A stretch of DNA of 64,000 nucleotides, from positions 50,916 to 114,915 of the forward strand of contig JANXBZ010000008.1 in the NCBI GenBank assembly GCA_025060475.1, in the 5' to 3' direction. This document shows, in pieces, positions 17,718-26,650 of the stretch. Position numbers and translations under genes: made by a program. This stretch comes from Dictyoglomus sp. Its GTDB lineage: Bacteria; Dictyoglomota; Dictyoglomia; Dictyoglomales; Dictyoglomaceae. Positions within the stretch are counted from its first letter, which is position 1. Every line of letters starts with the position of its first letter. The notes under the pieces were generated by a model. It was not told where the DNA came from, did no database searches, and saw nothing but the letters and a program-made list of their open reading frames with translations.

Positions 17718-17990
17718 ATGCAGAAATATATTCATGTTTATGTTTACGGTATAGTTCAAGGAGTAGGATATAGATATTTTGCCTATAAATGGGCAAAGAG
17801 ATTAGGTATTAATGGAAAAGTAAAAAATTTGCCTGATGGAAGAGTAGAAGTGGAAGGTGAGGGAGAAGAAGAGAATTTAAAGTTATTTTTAGATAAACTA
17901 TCAGAAGGTCCTTTTGGGGCAGTAGTAGAAAAAATAGATGTACAATGGAAAGACTATCAAGGATTGTTTGAAGATTTTTATATATTTTAA
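17718..17990 (+). CDS. acyP: Acylphosphatase
   Basis: Acylphosphatase hydrolyses carboxyl-phosphate bonds. The 90-residue protein has the family signature GIVQGVGYRYFAYKWA, with the phosphate-binding loop and catalytic Arg, and the Asn in GKVKNLPDGRVEV. The ATG lies 10 bases after the CCA of the second tRNA-Pro and has no clear Shine-Dalgarno, so its mRNA probably comes from tRNA 3' processing of a shared transcript. Confidence 0.94.
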   Translation: MQKYIHVYVYGIVQGVGYRYFAYKWAKRLGINGKVKNLPDGRVEVEGEGEEENLKLFLDKLSEGPFGAVVEKIDVQWKDYQGLFEDFYIF

Positions 17991-18002
17991 AGGTGAGGGC
18001 TT

Positions 18003-18854
18003 ATGGACTATAAATGGTATGTCGACCAAATCTCAGAAGATCAGTTTCATTGTTATGAAATATTAGAAGTTTTAGTGGATATTAAAACTCCCTGGCAGAA
18101 GATTCAAATTATAAGAAATAAGACTCTTGGAAAATGTTTGATAATTGATGGAAAAATTCAATCTACAGAAGCAGACGAATATATCTATCATGAATCTTTA
18201 ATTCATCCACCTTTAATATTACATCCCGATCCTCGTGATATACTCGTTGTAGGGGTTGGAGAAGGTGCAACTTTAAGGGAGCTTCTTAAATATCCAGAAG
18301 TTAATATTACTGCTGTTGAAATAGATCCTGAAGTTATAAATTTTGCAGAACAATACCTAGAAGAGTGGCATCAAGGGGCTTTTAAAAATCCAAGGGTGAA
18401 ATTAATTTATGATGATGGATGGAATTATTTGAAAAATACAAGTAATTCTTTTGATGTTATTGTATTAGATCTTCCAGAACCTTATCCAAATACTCCAGCA
18501 TATAGACTATATACTCCTGAATTTTACAAAATGGTTTGGGAAAAACTTAATCCTTATGGGATCATGGTAACTCAAGGAGAGACCACTCAATGGGGTCAGC
18601 AATATAAACATTTTTGGATTAAAGAAAACCTAAAAAAAGTATTTGGTGAAAATGTTTATTCATATCAAGCCTATATTCCTTCCTTTGATAGTAGTTGGGG
18701 ATTTTTGATTGCTGGCAAAGATAAAATTGATCCTTTTAAAGATAAAAAAGAGATTGATGATTTAATAAATAAAAGAATAAAAGAGCCTTTAAGATTTTAT
18801 GATGGAATAACTCATTTATCCTTATTCTATCTTCCAAAATATCTTAGGGATTAA
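18003..18854 (+). CDS. Polyamine aminopropyltransferase 2 (SpeE paralogue)
   Basis: This is a second 283-residue aminopropyltransferase. It carries LIIDGKIQSTEADEYIYHES, VVGVGEGATLREL and VEIDPEVI. The catalytic loop is DLPEP, followed by YRLYTPEFY. DLxDP-type loops followed by LYTxEFY occur in thermospermine-synthase-like enzymes, so a role in a longer or thermophile-specific polyamine is possible (inference). GGTGAGGG precedes the ATG. Two such genes with one speD suggest a two-step or branched polyamine route. Confidence 0.88.
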   Translation: MDYKWYVDQISEDQFHCYEILEVLVDIKTPWQKIQIIRNKTLGKCLIIDGKIQSTEADEYIYHESLIHPPLILHPDPRDILVVGVGEGATLRELLKYPEVNITAVEIDPEVINFAEQYLEEWHQGAFKNPRVKLIYDDGWNYLKNTSNSFDVIVLDLPEPYPNTPAYRLYTPEFYKMVWEKLNPYGIMVTQGETTQWGQQYKHFWIKENLKKVFGENVYSYQAYIPSFDSSWGFLIAGKDKIDPFKDKKEIDDLINKRIKEPLRFYDGITHLSLFYLPKYLRD

Positions 18855-18855
18855 T

Positions 18856-19518
18856 TTGGAAAAAGAACTTTTTGATAATTGGGAGCATAAGAAAAAAAGA
18901 CAAGAATTAATAGATATTTTAAGAGAAGAAGGTATAACTTCACAATCTGTACTTAGAGTCTTAGGTAAAATTCCAAGACATTTATTTATTCCTAAAGAAT
19001 TAGAAGAGGTAGCCTATGAAAATCAAGCTCTGCCTATAGGAGAGTTTCAAACAATATCTCAGCCTTTCATTGTTGCATTAATGACTCAAGCTTTAGAGCT
19101 CTCAGGAAAGGAGAAAGTGTTGGAGATTGGAACTGGATCTGGATATCAAACTGCAATTTTAGCGGAATTATCTAAAGAAGTTTTTACTATTGAAAGAATA
19201 GAATCTCTATTGGAAAAGGCAAAAAAAATCTTAGAGTTTTTAGGATATGGAAATATTAATTTCAAACTTGGTGATGGAACTGAAGGATGGGAAGAATTTG
19301 CTCCTTATGATAGAATTATCGTTACTGCTTCTGCTCCTGAAATTCCTTTTCCTTTATGGGAACAATTGAAGGAAAATGGTATAATAGTAATCCCCATAGG
19401 AAGTAGAGAATATCAAAATCTTTATAAAATAATTAAAAGAAAAGATAAAAAAATAGTAGAAAACTTAGGAGGTGTAGTTTTTGTTCCTTTAATCGGAAAA
19501 TACGGATGGAAAGAATAA
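18856..19518 (+). CDS. pcm: Protein-L-isoaspartate O-methyltransferase
   Basis: Pcm methylates isoaspartyl residues so that damaged proteins can be repaired, a useful activity at high temperature. It has 220 residues. The family motifs are IPRHLFIP, the SAM loop VLEIGTGSGYQTAIL, and the post-III segment around GGVVFVPLIGKYGW. The start is TTG 18856, directly after the speE2 stop. Its stop shares a base with the next start (TAATG). Confidence 0.93.
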   Translation: MEKELFDNWEHKKKRQELIDILREEGITSQSVLRVLGKIPRHLFIPKELEEVAYENQALPIGEFQTISQPFIVALMTQALELSGKEKVLEIGTGSGYQTAILAELSKEVFTIERIESLLEKAKKILEFLGYGNINFKLGDGTEGWEEFAPYDRIIVTASAPEIPFPLWEQLKENGIIVIPIGSREYQNLYKIIKRKDKKIVENLGGVVFVPLIGKYGWKE

Positions 19519-20105
19519 TGGATCTTAAAGTCTTGGAAGAAGAAGTAAGAAAGTGTAAAAAATGTAGTTTATGGAATAAAAGAACAAACATTGTTTTTGG
19601 GGAAGGAAATCCTCAATCTAAGATTATGTTTATTGGAGAGGCTCCAGGATATCATGAGGATCAGCAAGGAAGACCATTTGTAGGAGCTGCAGGGAAACTT
19701 CTTACCGAATTAATTGAATCCCTTCAGTTAAAAAGAGAAGATGTCTATATTGCAAATGTTCTAAAATGTAGACCACCTAATAACAGAGACCCAAATTCTG
19801 ATGAAATTCAAGCATGTTATCCATGGTTAGAAGAACAGATCAAGATTATAAATCCTAAAATTATTTGTACTCTTGGAAGATATTCTGCTTATGTTTTATT
19901 AAAATTTCCCATTAATATGTCTTCCTATCATGGTAAATTCTATGAAATTGAGAAGAGAATTATATTTTTAACTTATCATCCTGCAGCTGCTCTTTATCAT
20001 GGTAAAATTTTAGAGGAGATAAAGAAAGATTTTTTAGAACTGAAAAAAATTATTTCAGAAATAAAAGAAAAAGAGGAAATTAAAGAGCAATTATCTTTTT
20101 GGTAA
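19518..20105 (+). CDS. Type-4 uracil-DNA glycosylase (Fe-S)
   Basis: This enzyme removes uracil from DNA, typically in thermophiles. The 195-residue protein shows the four cluster cysteines (CKKC near residues 13-16, then in LKCRPPNNRDP and EIQACYPW), the active-site GEAPGYHEDQQGRPFVG and the late TYHPAA segment. I start at ATG 19518, which overlaps the pcm stop. An ATG at 19506 would add four residues. Confidence 0.94.
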   Translation: MDLKVLEEEVRKCKKCSLWNKRTNIVFGEGNPQSKIMFIGEAPGYHEDQQGRPFVGAAGKLLTELIESLQLKREDVYIANVLKCRPPNNRDPNSDEIQACYPWLEEQIKIINPKIICTLGRYSAYVLLKFPINMSSYHGKFYEIEKRIIFLTYHPAAALYHGKILEEIKKDFLELKKIISEIKEKEEIKEQLSFW

Positions 20106-20127
20106 ATTAATAAAAAGGAGAGGAAAG

Positions 20128-20427
20128 ATGGAAAAAGAACAAATTTTAAAAGGGCTGGATGGTTTTGCAAAGTTGGCAAAGCAGGATATTTTAGCGAGTA
20201 GTGCTTTACCCAATAAAGATTTTTGGGAAAAAAATGCTCAGGCAAGATACGAAAAATACAAGGAATTATATAAATTAATTGAAGAAATTGGTCTAGATGA
20301 GACTTTAAAAATTGCTATAAAAGAATATAAAAATTTAGAAACTAGTGAGGATGCTATCTCTCGAGGTAAGAAGAGAGCTTTAGAAAGCTTTTTTATTCTT
20401 ATTGGTATTGATCCTACTCAAATTTAA
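20128..20427 (+). CDS. Unknown small helical protein
   Basis: This 99-residue soluble protein is predicted to be mostly helical, rich in Lys, Glu and Leu, with no signal or membrane segment. No motif or family is recognised. AAAAGGAGAGGAAAG precedes the ATG, and only 3 bases separate it from dnaE, so it is a real gene, co-translated with the replicative polymerase. A role near replication is only a guess from position. Confidence 0.75.
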   Translation: MEKEQILKGLDGFAKLAKQDILASSALPNKDFWEKNAQARYEKYKELYKLIEEIGLDETLKIAIKEYKNLETSEDAISRGKKRALESFFILIGIDPTQI

Positions 20428-20430
20428 GAT

Positions 20431-23400
20431 ATGAATTTTGTTCATCTACATGTACACACAGAATATAGTCTTCTTGATGGTGCATGTAGAATCCCAGATT
20501 TAATTCAAAAAGTTAAAGAACTAGGGATGTCTGCTGTAGCTATAACAGATCATGGAGTGATGTATGGGGTTATTGATTTTTATAAAACTGCAAAAGAAAG
20601 TGGAATAAAGCCTATTATTGGATGTGAGGTATATTTAACTCCTAACTCTCGTTTTGAAAAAAAAGGACAGAAAGATCCATTATTTCATTTAATTCTTTTA
20701 GTGAAAGATAAAGAGGGATATAAAAATCTAATAAAATTACTTACATTATCCTATCTAGAAGGCTTCTATTATAAACCCCGAATTGATAAAGAACTTCTTA
20801 GAAGTTATAGTAAAGGATTAATAGCCCTTTCAAGTTGTCTTGCAGGAGAAATTCCAACATATATTCTTCAAGGAAATATAGATAAAGCAAGAAATGCCAT
20901 ATTTGAATATCTAGATATTTTTGGAAATGATTTCTATCTAGAAATACAAGATAATGGACTTCCAGAACAAAAAATTGTTAATAATATATTAATTTCTCTA
21001 TCTAAAGAATTAGACGTGCCTCTTGTTGCAACAAATGATGTTCATTATCTCAATAAAGAAGATTCTGAACTTCATGATATTCTTCTTTGTATTCAGACAG
21101 GTTCGAAGTTGAAGGATAAAAATAGATTAAGATTTGAAACTGACGAGTTTTATTTAAAATCTCAAGAAGAAATGGAAAAAAGTTTTGCTAATATTCCATC
21201 TTCCTTAGAGAATACCTACAAAATTGCTGAAAAATGTAACTTAGAGATCAATCTTAACAATATAATTCTTCCAACTTTTGAGGTTCCAGAAGGAGAAACG
21301 CTAGAATCCTATTTTGAAAAACTATGCTGGGAAAATGCAGAGAAGAGAATAAAAAATATAACGCCTGAAATAAAAGAAAGGTTAAATTATGAAATATCTG
21401 TTATTAAACAAATGGGTTTTGCTGGATATTTTCTAATCGTTTCAGATTTTGTTAATTACGCAAAGAGTAAGGGAATACCTGTGGGTCCTGGTAGAGGTTC
21501 AGCTGCAGGGTCTCTTGTTGCATATGTCTTAGGTATAACAAATTTAGAACCGACAAGATGGGGATTAATATTTGAAAGATTTTTAAATCCAGAAAGGATT
21601 ACTATGCCTGATATTGATATAGATTTTTGCTTTGAGAGAAGAGAAGAAGTAATAAATTATGTGAGGGAAAAATATGGAAAGGATCATGTAGCTCAAATCA
21701 TTACCTTTGGAACTATGGCAGCACGAGCAGCAATAAGAGATGTGGGAAGAGTTTTGGATGTACCTTATGCTGAAGTAGATAGATTAGCAAAAATGATACC
21801 TCCAAATACTTCTATAGAATCTGCAATTTCTTCATCTTCTGAGCTTCAAAATCTTATTAAACACAATCCTACATATGAGAAAATAATATCTATCGCAAAG
21901 AAACTAGAAGGATATGCTCGACATGCTTCAATACATGCTGCAGGTATTGTAATTTCTAAAGAGCCAATAACAGAATATGTGCCATTACAAACTATGGATG
22001 GAGGAAACGAAATTGTAACCCAATTTCCTATGACAAATTTAGAAGAACTAGGACTCTTAAAAATGGACTTTTTAGGGTTGAGAACATTAACAGTTATAAA
22101 TGATACATTAAAAGATATTAAAAACCGATATGGAATTGAATTAGATTTAAATAACATATCTTTAGATGATAAAAAAGTTTACGAATTACTTCAAGAGGGA
22201 GAAACTATAGGAGTCTTTCAATTAGAAAGTAAAGGAATGAGAAATTTATTAAAAGAAGTAAAGCCTGAAAAATTTGAGGATTTAATTGCAGTGTTAGCAT
22301 TATATCGTCCTGGTCCTTTAGGAAGGTTAGAAAGTTATATAAAGAGAAAAAAGGGAGAAGAAGAAATAAAATATCTTCATCCTGCCTTGGAACCCATTTT
22401 ATCTGAAACTTATGGGGTAATAATATATCAGGAACAAGTTATGGAAATTGCTCATAGACTAGCAGGCTTTTCTTTGGGACAAGCAGACTTATTAAGAAGA
22501 GCAATGGGAAAAAAGATGCCAGAAGTTATGGAACAACAAAGAGAAATATTTATAAATGGTGCAAAAGAAAGAGGAATTTCTGAAGAAATAGCAAAAGAAA
22601 TATTCGAAGATATGGCAAGATTTGCAGAATATGGTTTTAATAAATCTCACAGTGCTGCTTATGCTCTGATATCTTTTCAGACCGCATATCTTAAAGCATA
22701 TTATCCAAGAGAATACATGGCTTCATTAATGACTAGTGTAATGGGTAATAATGATAAACTTGCAAAGTACTTAGCTGAGGCCAAAAGAATGGGTATAAAA
22801 ATACTTCCTCCAGATATAAATGAAAGTATGGTAGGATTTACTGTAACCTCTGAAGGAATAAGGTTTGGTTTATCAGGAATAAAAAATGTAGGTGATAATG
22901 TAGCAAAGGCTATAGTGGAAGAAAGAGAAAAAAATGGAAAGTTTAAATCAATTTTAGATTTTGCTCAGAGATTAAATACAAGAGTTATAAATAAAAGAGC
23001 TTTAGAGAGTTTAATAAAGGCAGGTGCTTTTGATAACTTTAAATATACTCGTAGAACATTTCTTACTAATATAGAAAAAATTTTAGATTTATCCCAGAAT
23101 TCAAAGAAAAAAGAGATTATTCAAGCATCTTTATGGGAGTTTTCTCCTGAATCTCCTGAGATTTCTTTTGAAAATTTTCCAGAATTTAGCTTGGAAGAAC
23201 TTCTTTCTATGGAAAAGGAAGTTCTAGGATTTTATGTATCTTATGATCCTCTCTTAGAACTGCAGAAATTCTCAAATAAGCTCTTTGATATAAATATTGA
23301 AGATTTATTTGAAATGGAAAGTGGAAGATATGTTGTAATTTCTGGAATATTAAAAAACTTAAGAGAAACTCTTGATAGAAAAAATCAAAAAATGCTTTTT

Positions 23401-23811
23401 GCTACTTTAGAAGATCTTACTGGAGAAGTAGATTTAACAATTTTTTCTTCGGTTTATAATATTCACAAGAATCTTTTAATAGAAGGTAAAAAAGTTATAA
23501 TTGCTGGAAAACTAGAAAATTCTAAAGAAGAGGAAGAAAGAATTAAAATAATTGTCGATGATATTGAGGATTTAGAGGGAGAAGCTCTTGTTATAAAATT
23601 AAACTCTTCGATAGATTATAAATTTATTTTCGATTTGAAAGAGTTTTTAAAGAAAAAGAAGGGATTAAACCCTGTCTTTATACAATTAAAAGGAGAAAAA
23701 GTTTTAACTTCTTTCGAATTTTGGGTAAAAATTAATGATGAATTCTTGAGATCTTTAGAGAAATTTTTAGGAGATAGCCATTCCTATGACATTGTACGGT
23801 TAAATTTTTAA
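20431..23811 (+). CDS. dnaE: DNA polymerase III alpha subunit (DnaE)
   Basis: This is the replicative polymerase, 1126 residues, the normal DnaE length. The N-terminal PHP domain begins FVHLHVHTEYSLLDGA with its metal-binding HxH intact, so it may keep proofreading-type nuclease activity as in some thermophiles (inference). The catalytic acids are in PDIDIDF (palm) and KMDFLGLRTL. The fingers, the helix-hairpin-helix (RVINKRALESLIKAGAF) and the C-terminal OB fold (KMLFATLEDLTGEVDLTIF) follow in order. It is not the PolC type, since no internal 3'-5' exonuclease domain is present. Confidence 0.97.
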   Translation: MNFVHLHVHTEYSLLDGACRIPDLIQKVKELGMSAVAITDHGVMYGVIDFYKTAKESGIKPIIGCEVYLTPNSRFEKKGQKDPLFHLILLVKDKEGYKNLIKLLTLSYLEGFYYKPRIDKELLRSYSKGLIALSSCLAGEIPTYILQGNIDKARNAIFEYLDIFGNDFYLEIQDNGLPEQKIVNNILISLSKELDVPLVATNDVHYLNKEDSELHDILLCIQTGSKLKDKNRLRFETDEFYLKSQEEMEKSFANIPSSLENTYKIAEKCNLEINLNNIILPTFEVPEGETLESYFEKLCWENAEKRIKNITPEIKERLNYEISVIKQMGFAGYFLIVSDFVNYAKSKGIPVGPGRGSAAGSLVAYVLGITNLEPTRWGLIFERFLNPERITMPDIDIDFCFERREEVINYVREKYGKDHVAQIITFGTMAARAAIRDVGRVLDVPYAEVDRLAKMIPPNTSIESAISSSSELQNLIKHNPTYEKIISIAKKLEGYARHASIHAAGIVISKEPITEYVPLQTMDGGNEIVTQFPMTNLEELGLLKMDFLGLRTLTVINDTLKDIKNRYGIELDLNNISLDDKKVYELLQEGETIGVFQLESKGMRNLLKEVKPEKFEDLIAVLALYRPGPLGRLESYIKRKKGEEEIKYLHPALEPILSETYGVIIYQEQVMEIAHRLAGFSLGQADLLRRAMGKKMPEVMEQQREIFINGAKERGISEEIAKEIFEDMARFAEYGFNKSHSAAYALISFQTAYLKAYYPREYMASLMTSVMGNNDKLAKYLAEAKRMGIKILPPDINESMVGFTVTSEGIRFGLSGIKNVGDNVAKAIVEEREKNGKFKSILDFAQRLNTRVINKRALESLIKAGAFDNFKYTRRTFLTNIEKILDLSQNSKKKEIIQASLWEFSPESPEISFENFPEFSLEELLSMEKEVLGFYVSYDPLLELQKFSNKLFDINIEDLFEMESGRYVVISGILKNLRETLDRKNQKMLFATLEDLTGEVDLTIFSSVYNIHKNLLIEGKKVIIAGKLENSKEEEERIKIIVDDIEDLEGEALVIKLNSSIDYKFIFDLKEFLKKKKGLNPVFIQLKGEKVLTSFEFWVKINDEFLRSLEKFLGDSHSYDIVRLNF

Positions 23812-23856
23812 AAATTTATGTTAAAATTATAAAAACTTTTTTAGGGGAGAATAATT

Positions 23857-24717
23857 ATGTTTATGGATTGGTTAAGTAAAAAGAAAGAGGATTCTATAGA
23901 TACAAAAAAATCTATTTTTAGTGATATTCCTGATGGACTCTGGGTAAAGTGTCCCCAATGTAATCAAATTATTTATTCTAAGGATTGGCTTGAGAATTAT
24001 AAGGTTTGTATAAAATGTGGATTTCATTCTCAACTTACAGCCCAAGAAAGAATTGCTTTATTGACTGATGAAGGAACCTTTAAAGAAACTGATGAACATA
24101 TTGTTTCTTTTGATGTATTAAATTTTCATGATACAAAACCTTATACCCAAAGATTAATGGAAGCACAATTAGAAACAGGTTTGAAAGAAGCAGTAGTTAC
24201 AGGACTTGCATCTATAGAGGGAATATCAGTTAACTTAATAGTTATGGATTTTAGGTTTATAGGTGGAAGCATGGGATCTGTGGTAGGAGAAAAAGTAACA
24301 CGAGCTATTGAAAGATCAATAAACATGAGAATACCCTTAATAAGCGTTATTGCCTCAGGAGGAGCAAGAATGCAGGAAGGCTTAATTTCTCTATTCCAAA
24401 TGGCAAAGACAAGTTCTGCTGTAGCAAGATTAGACAAAGAAAAAATTCTTTATATATGTATATTGACTCATCCCTCTACTGCTGGTGTTTTAGCAAGTTT
24501 TGGATCGCTTGGTGATGTAATAATTGCAGAGCCAGGAGCTTTAATTGGTTTTGCAGGACCTAGAGTTATAGAACAGACAATAAAACAAAAACTGCCTGCA
24601 GGATTTCAGCGGTCAGAATTTGTTTTGCAACATGGAATGATTGATATGGTTGTAGAAAGAAAAAAATTAAAATCTACAATTGCTTTATTATTAAGACTTC
24701 TTTGGAGGAAGAAATGA
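23857..24717 (+). CDS. accD: Acetyl-CoA carboxylase carboxyltransferase beta subunit
   Basis: AccD is half of the carboxyltransferase that makes malonyl-CoA. The 286-residue protein carries an N-terminal zinc ribbon (CPQCNQ and CIKCGF) and the crotonase-fold core with ISVIASGGARMQEG and LASFGSLGDVIIAEPGALIGFAGPRVI. GGGGAG precedes ATG 23857; ATG 23863 is also possible. It overlaps accA by 4 bases, and no accB or accC is present in the window. Confidence 0.96.
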   Translation: MFMDWLSKKKEDSIDTKKSIFSDIPDGLWVKCPQCNQIIYSKDWLENYKVCIKCGFHSQLTAQERIALLTDEGTFKETDEHIVSFDVLNFHDTKPYTQRLMEAQLETGLKEAVVTGLASIEGISVNLIVMDFRFIGGSMGSVVGEKVTRAIERSINMRIPLISVIASGGARMQEGLISLFQMAKTSSAVARLDKEKILYICILTHPSTAGVLASFGSLGDVIIAEPGALIGFAGPRVIEQTIKQKLPAGFQRSEFVLQHGMIDMVVERKKLKSTIALLLRLLWRKK

Positions 24718-25532
24718 GAAGAGATCTTTCTCCTTGGGAAAGGATTTTATTAGCAAGACATCCTAAAAGACCAACCTTTCTTTCTTATCTTCCAGAATTA
24801 TTTGATGATTTTGTAGAATTTCATGGAGATAGATATTTTGGCGACGATCCAGCAATTATAACAGGATTTGGTTTTTTTGAAGGCGAGAGCGTAGCAATTA
24901 TTGGGCAAGAGAAAGGACGTGATGTTCAAGAGAAAATAAAAAGAAATTTTGGAATGCCACATCCTGAAGGTTATAGAAAAGCTTTAAGAATTATGAAACT
25001 TGCAGAAAAGTTTAATATACCTATATTTAGTTTCATAGATACTCCTGGAGCTTATCCAGGAATAGGTGCAGAAGAAAGAGGACAAGCAATGGCTATTGCG
25101 GTAAATTTAAAAGAGATGTCTCTTTTGAAAGTTCCTATTATAGTAATAGTTCTAAGCGAAGGGGGAAGTGGTGGAGCTTTAGGAGTTGGAGTTGGAGATT
25201 ATATATTAATGCTTGAAAATGCTTATTATTCGGTTATCTCTCCTGAGGGTTGTGCATCTATATTATTTAGAGACTCCAGTAAAGCTCCCGAAGCTGCTTC
25301 TGCTTTAAAAATAACAGCAGAAGATTTGTTCAAATTGGGACTTATTGATGAAATAATTCCAGAACCTGAAGAAGGGGCTCATACTAATCTTTCTGAAACC
25401 TCCGAAAACATAAAAAAGGCTCTAAAAAAAATTTATAAAAGTTTAAAAAATAAACCTGTAGAGATTTTGTTGAGAGAAAGATATGAGAAATTGAGAAACT
25501 ATGGAAAGTTTTTGGAGGAAATTAAAAAATGA
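24714..25532 (+). CDS. accA: Acetyl-CoA carboxylase carboxyltransferase alpha subunit
   Basis: AccA partners AccD in malonyl-CoA synthesis. From ATG 24714 it has 272 residues. The features FHGDRYFGDDPAIITG, GQEKGRDVQEKIKRNFGM, SFIDTPGAYPGIGAEERGQ and SEGGSGGALGVGVGD are conserved. The start is chosen because TTGGAGG lies 6 bases upstream, giving an ATGA overlap with accD. The end overlaps pfkA by 4 bases. Confidence 0.96.
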   Translation: MRRDLSPWERILLARHPKRPTFLSYLPELFDDFVEFHGDRYFGDDPAIITGFGFFEGESVAIIGQEKGRDVQEKIKRNFGMPHPEGYRKALRIMKLAEKFNIPIFSFIDTPGAYPGIGAEERGQAMAIAVNLKEMSLLKVPIIVIVLSEGGSGGALGVGVGDYILMLENAYYSVISPEGCASILFRDSSKAPEAASALKITAEDLFKLGLIDEIIPEPEEGAHTNLSETSENIKKALKKIYKSLKNKPVEILLRERYEKLRNYGKFLEEIKK

Positions 25533-26485
25533 AAAGGATAGCTGTATTGACTAGTGGCGGAGATGCTCCTGGAATGAATTCTGCAATAAGATCTATTGTA
25601 AGATATGGTTTAAGTCAAGGATTAGAAGTAATTGGCATTGAAAGAGGATATCAAGGATTAATAGAGGGAGAATTTATAAAACTAAAAAGAGAAGATGTAA
25701 GTGAGATTATTCAGAGAGGTGGGACAATTCTTAAAACAGCAAGATCTGAGGACTTCTACAAGGAAGAAGGCCAGAAAAAAGCCCTAGAAAATTTAGAAAA
25801 AGAAAGAATTGAAGGTTTGATCGTAATAGGAGGAGAAGGATCGTTAAGAGGAGCCTTTTCTTTATATAAATTGGGCTTTCCTGTTGTAGGAATCCCAGGA
25901 AGTATTGATAATGATATTTGGGGTACAGATTATTCAATTGGTTTTGACACTGCATGTAATAATGTAATTGATGCTATTAATAAAATAAGAGATACTGCAG
26001 CTGCTCATGAAAGAACCTTTGTTATTGAGGTTATGGGAAGAGAATGTGGTTATATTGCTTTTACCTCGGGAGTAGTTAGTGGTGCAGATGTTATTCTTAT
26101 TCCTGAGGTTCCTATAGATTTTCCGTATATAATAGAAAAATTGAAGGAAAGACAAAGAAAGATGAAGAAACATAATATAATTGTAGTTGCAGAAGGAGTA
26201 GGAAGTGCTTACTTTATAGGTAAACAGATAGAAGATAGATTAGGCATTTCAACGAGAATAGTAATTTTAGGCCATATTCAAAGAGGGGGATCTCCCTCGG
26301 TTTTAGACAGAACCTTGGGTACTTTTATGGGAATACAAGCAGTAAGAAGTTTATTAAATAAATCCTACGGAATAATGATAGGATGGCAGAATAATAAGCC
26401 TTTTAGTGTAAGTTTAGAGGAGGTTGTAAAAAATAAAAAAAGAGTTGATCCCAAATTATATTATGAAGTGGAAAATATTCTTTAA
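25529..26485 (+). CDS. pfkA: 6-phosphofructokinase, ATP-type
   Basis: PfkA phosphorylates fructose 6-phosphate. The 318-residue protein begins VLTSGGDAPGMNSAIRS. It carries GGEGS, with Gly at the position that is Asp in PPi-dependent enzymes, and PGSIDNDIWGTD, with Gly where PPi enzymes have Lys. Both features indicate ATP as donor. MGRECGYIAF and GHIQRGGSPSVLDR are conserved. The stop is only 5 bases from the 3' end of the opposing tRNA-Leu. Confidence 0.93.
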   Translation: MKRIAVLTSGGDAPGMNSAIRSIVRYGLSQGLEVIGIERGYQGLIEGEFIKLKREDVSEIIQRGGTILKTARSEDFYKEEGQKKALENLEKERIEGLIVIGGEGSLRGAFSLYKLGFPVVGIPGSIDNDIWGTDYSIGFDTACNNVIDAINKIRDTAAAHERTFVIEVMGRECGYIAFTSGVVSGADVILIPEVPIDFPYIIEKLKERQRKMKKHNIIVVAEGVGSAYFIGKQIEDRLGISTRIVILGHIQRGGSPSVLDRTLGTFMGIQAVRSLLNKSYGIMIGWQNNKPFSVSLEEVVKNKKRVDPKLYYEVENIL

Positions 26486-26490
26486 AAAAT

Positions 26491-26580
26491 TGGTGCCGAA
26501 GGCCGGAGTCGAACCGGCACGGATGTCGCCCATCCACCAGATTTTGAGTCTGGCGCGTCTGCCAATTCCGCCACTTCGGC
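26491..26580 (-). tRNA. tRNA-Leu (anticodon CAA)
   Basis: On the - strand the gene folds as a class II tRNA: acceptor GCCGAAG/CTTCGGC, anticodon stem CCAGA/TCTGG around CTCAAAA (anticodon CAA), a long variable arm, T-loop TTCGACT, discriminator A and encoded CCA. It is 90 bases long. It faces pfkA head-on with a 5-base gap. Confidence 0.96.
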
Positions 26581-26592
26581 AACCTAATCTTA

Positions 26593-26621
26593 AATATAGA
26601 TTTATCTTTTTTATCTGTCAA
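26593..26621 (-). promoter_or_regulatory. Promoter of tRNA-Leu
   Basis: On the - strand a perfect TTGACA (26616-26621) is followed by a 17-base spacer and TATATT (26593-26598), 12 bases before the tRNA 5' end. It is one of the best sigma-70-type matches in the window. Confidence 0.75.
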
Positions 26622-26650
26622 GATTATTATAAAGAAAGGAGAAGGAAATA

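Noticed and set aside
17490..17759. An 89-codon frame on the - strand across both tRNA-Pro genes.
   Set aside because: It is an antisense translation of the tRNAs, giving the GATGFEPATS and SGRLDSNQRPSA patterns familiar from database artefacts.
17577..17990. A longer start for acylphosphatase reaching back through the tRNA genes.
   Set aside because: The added part is translated tRNA; the family begins at the ATG at 17718.
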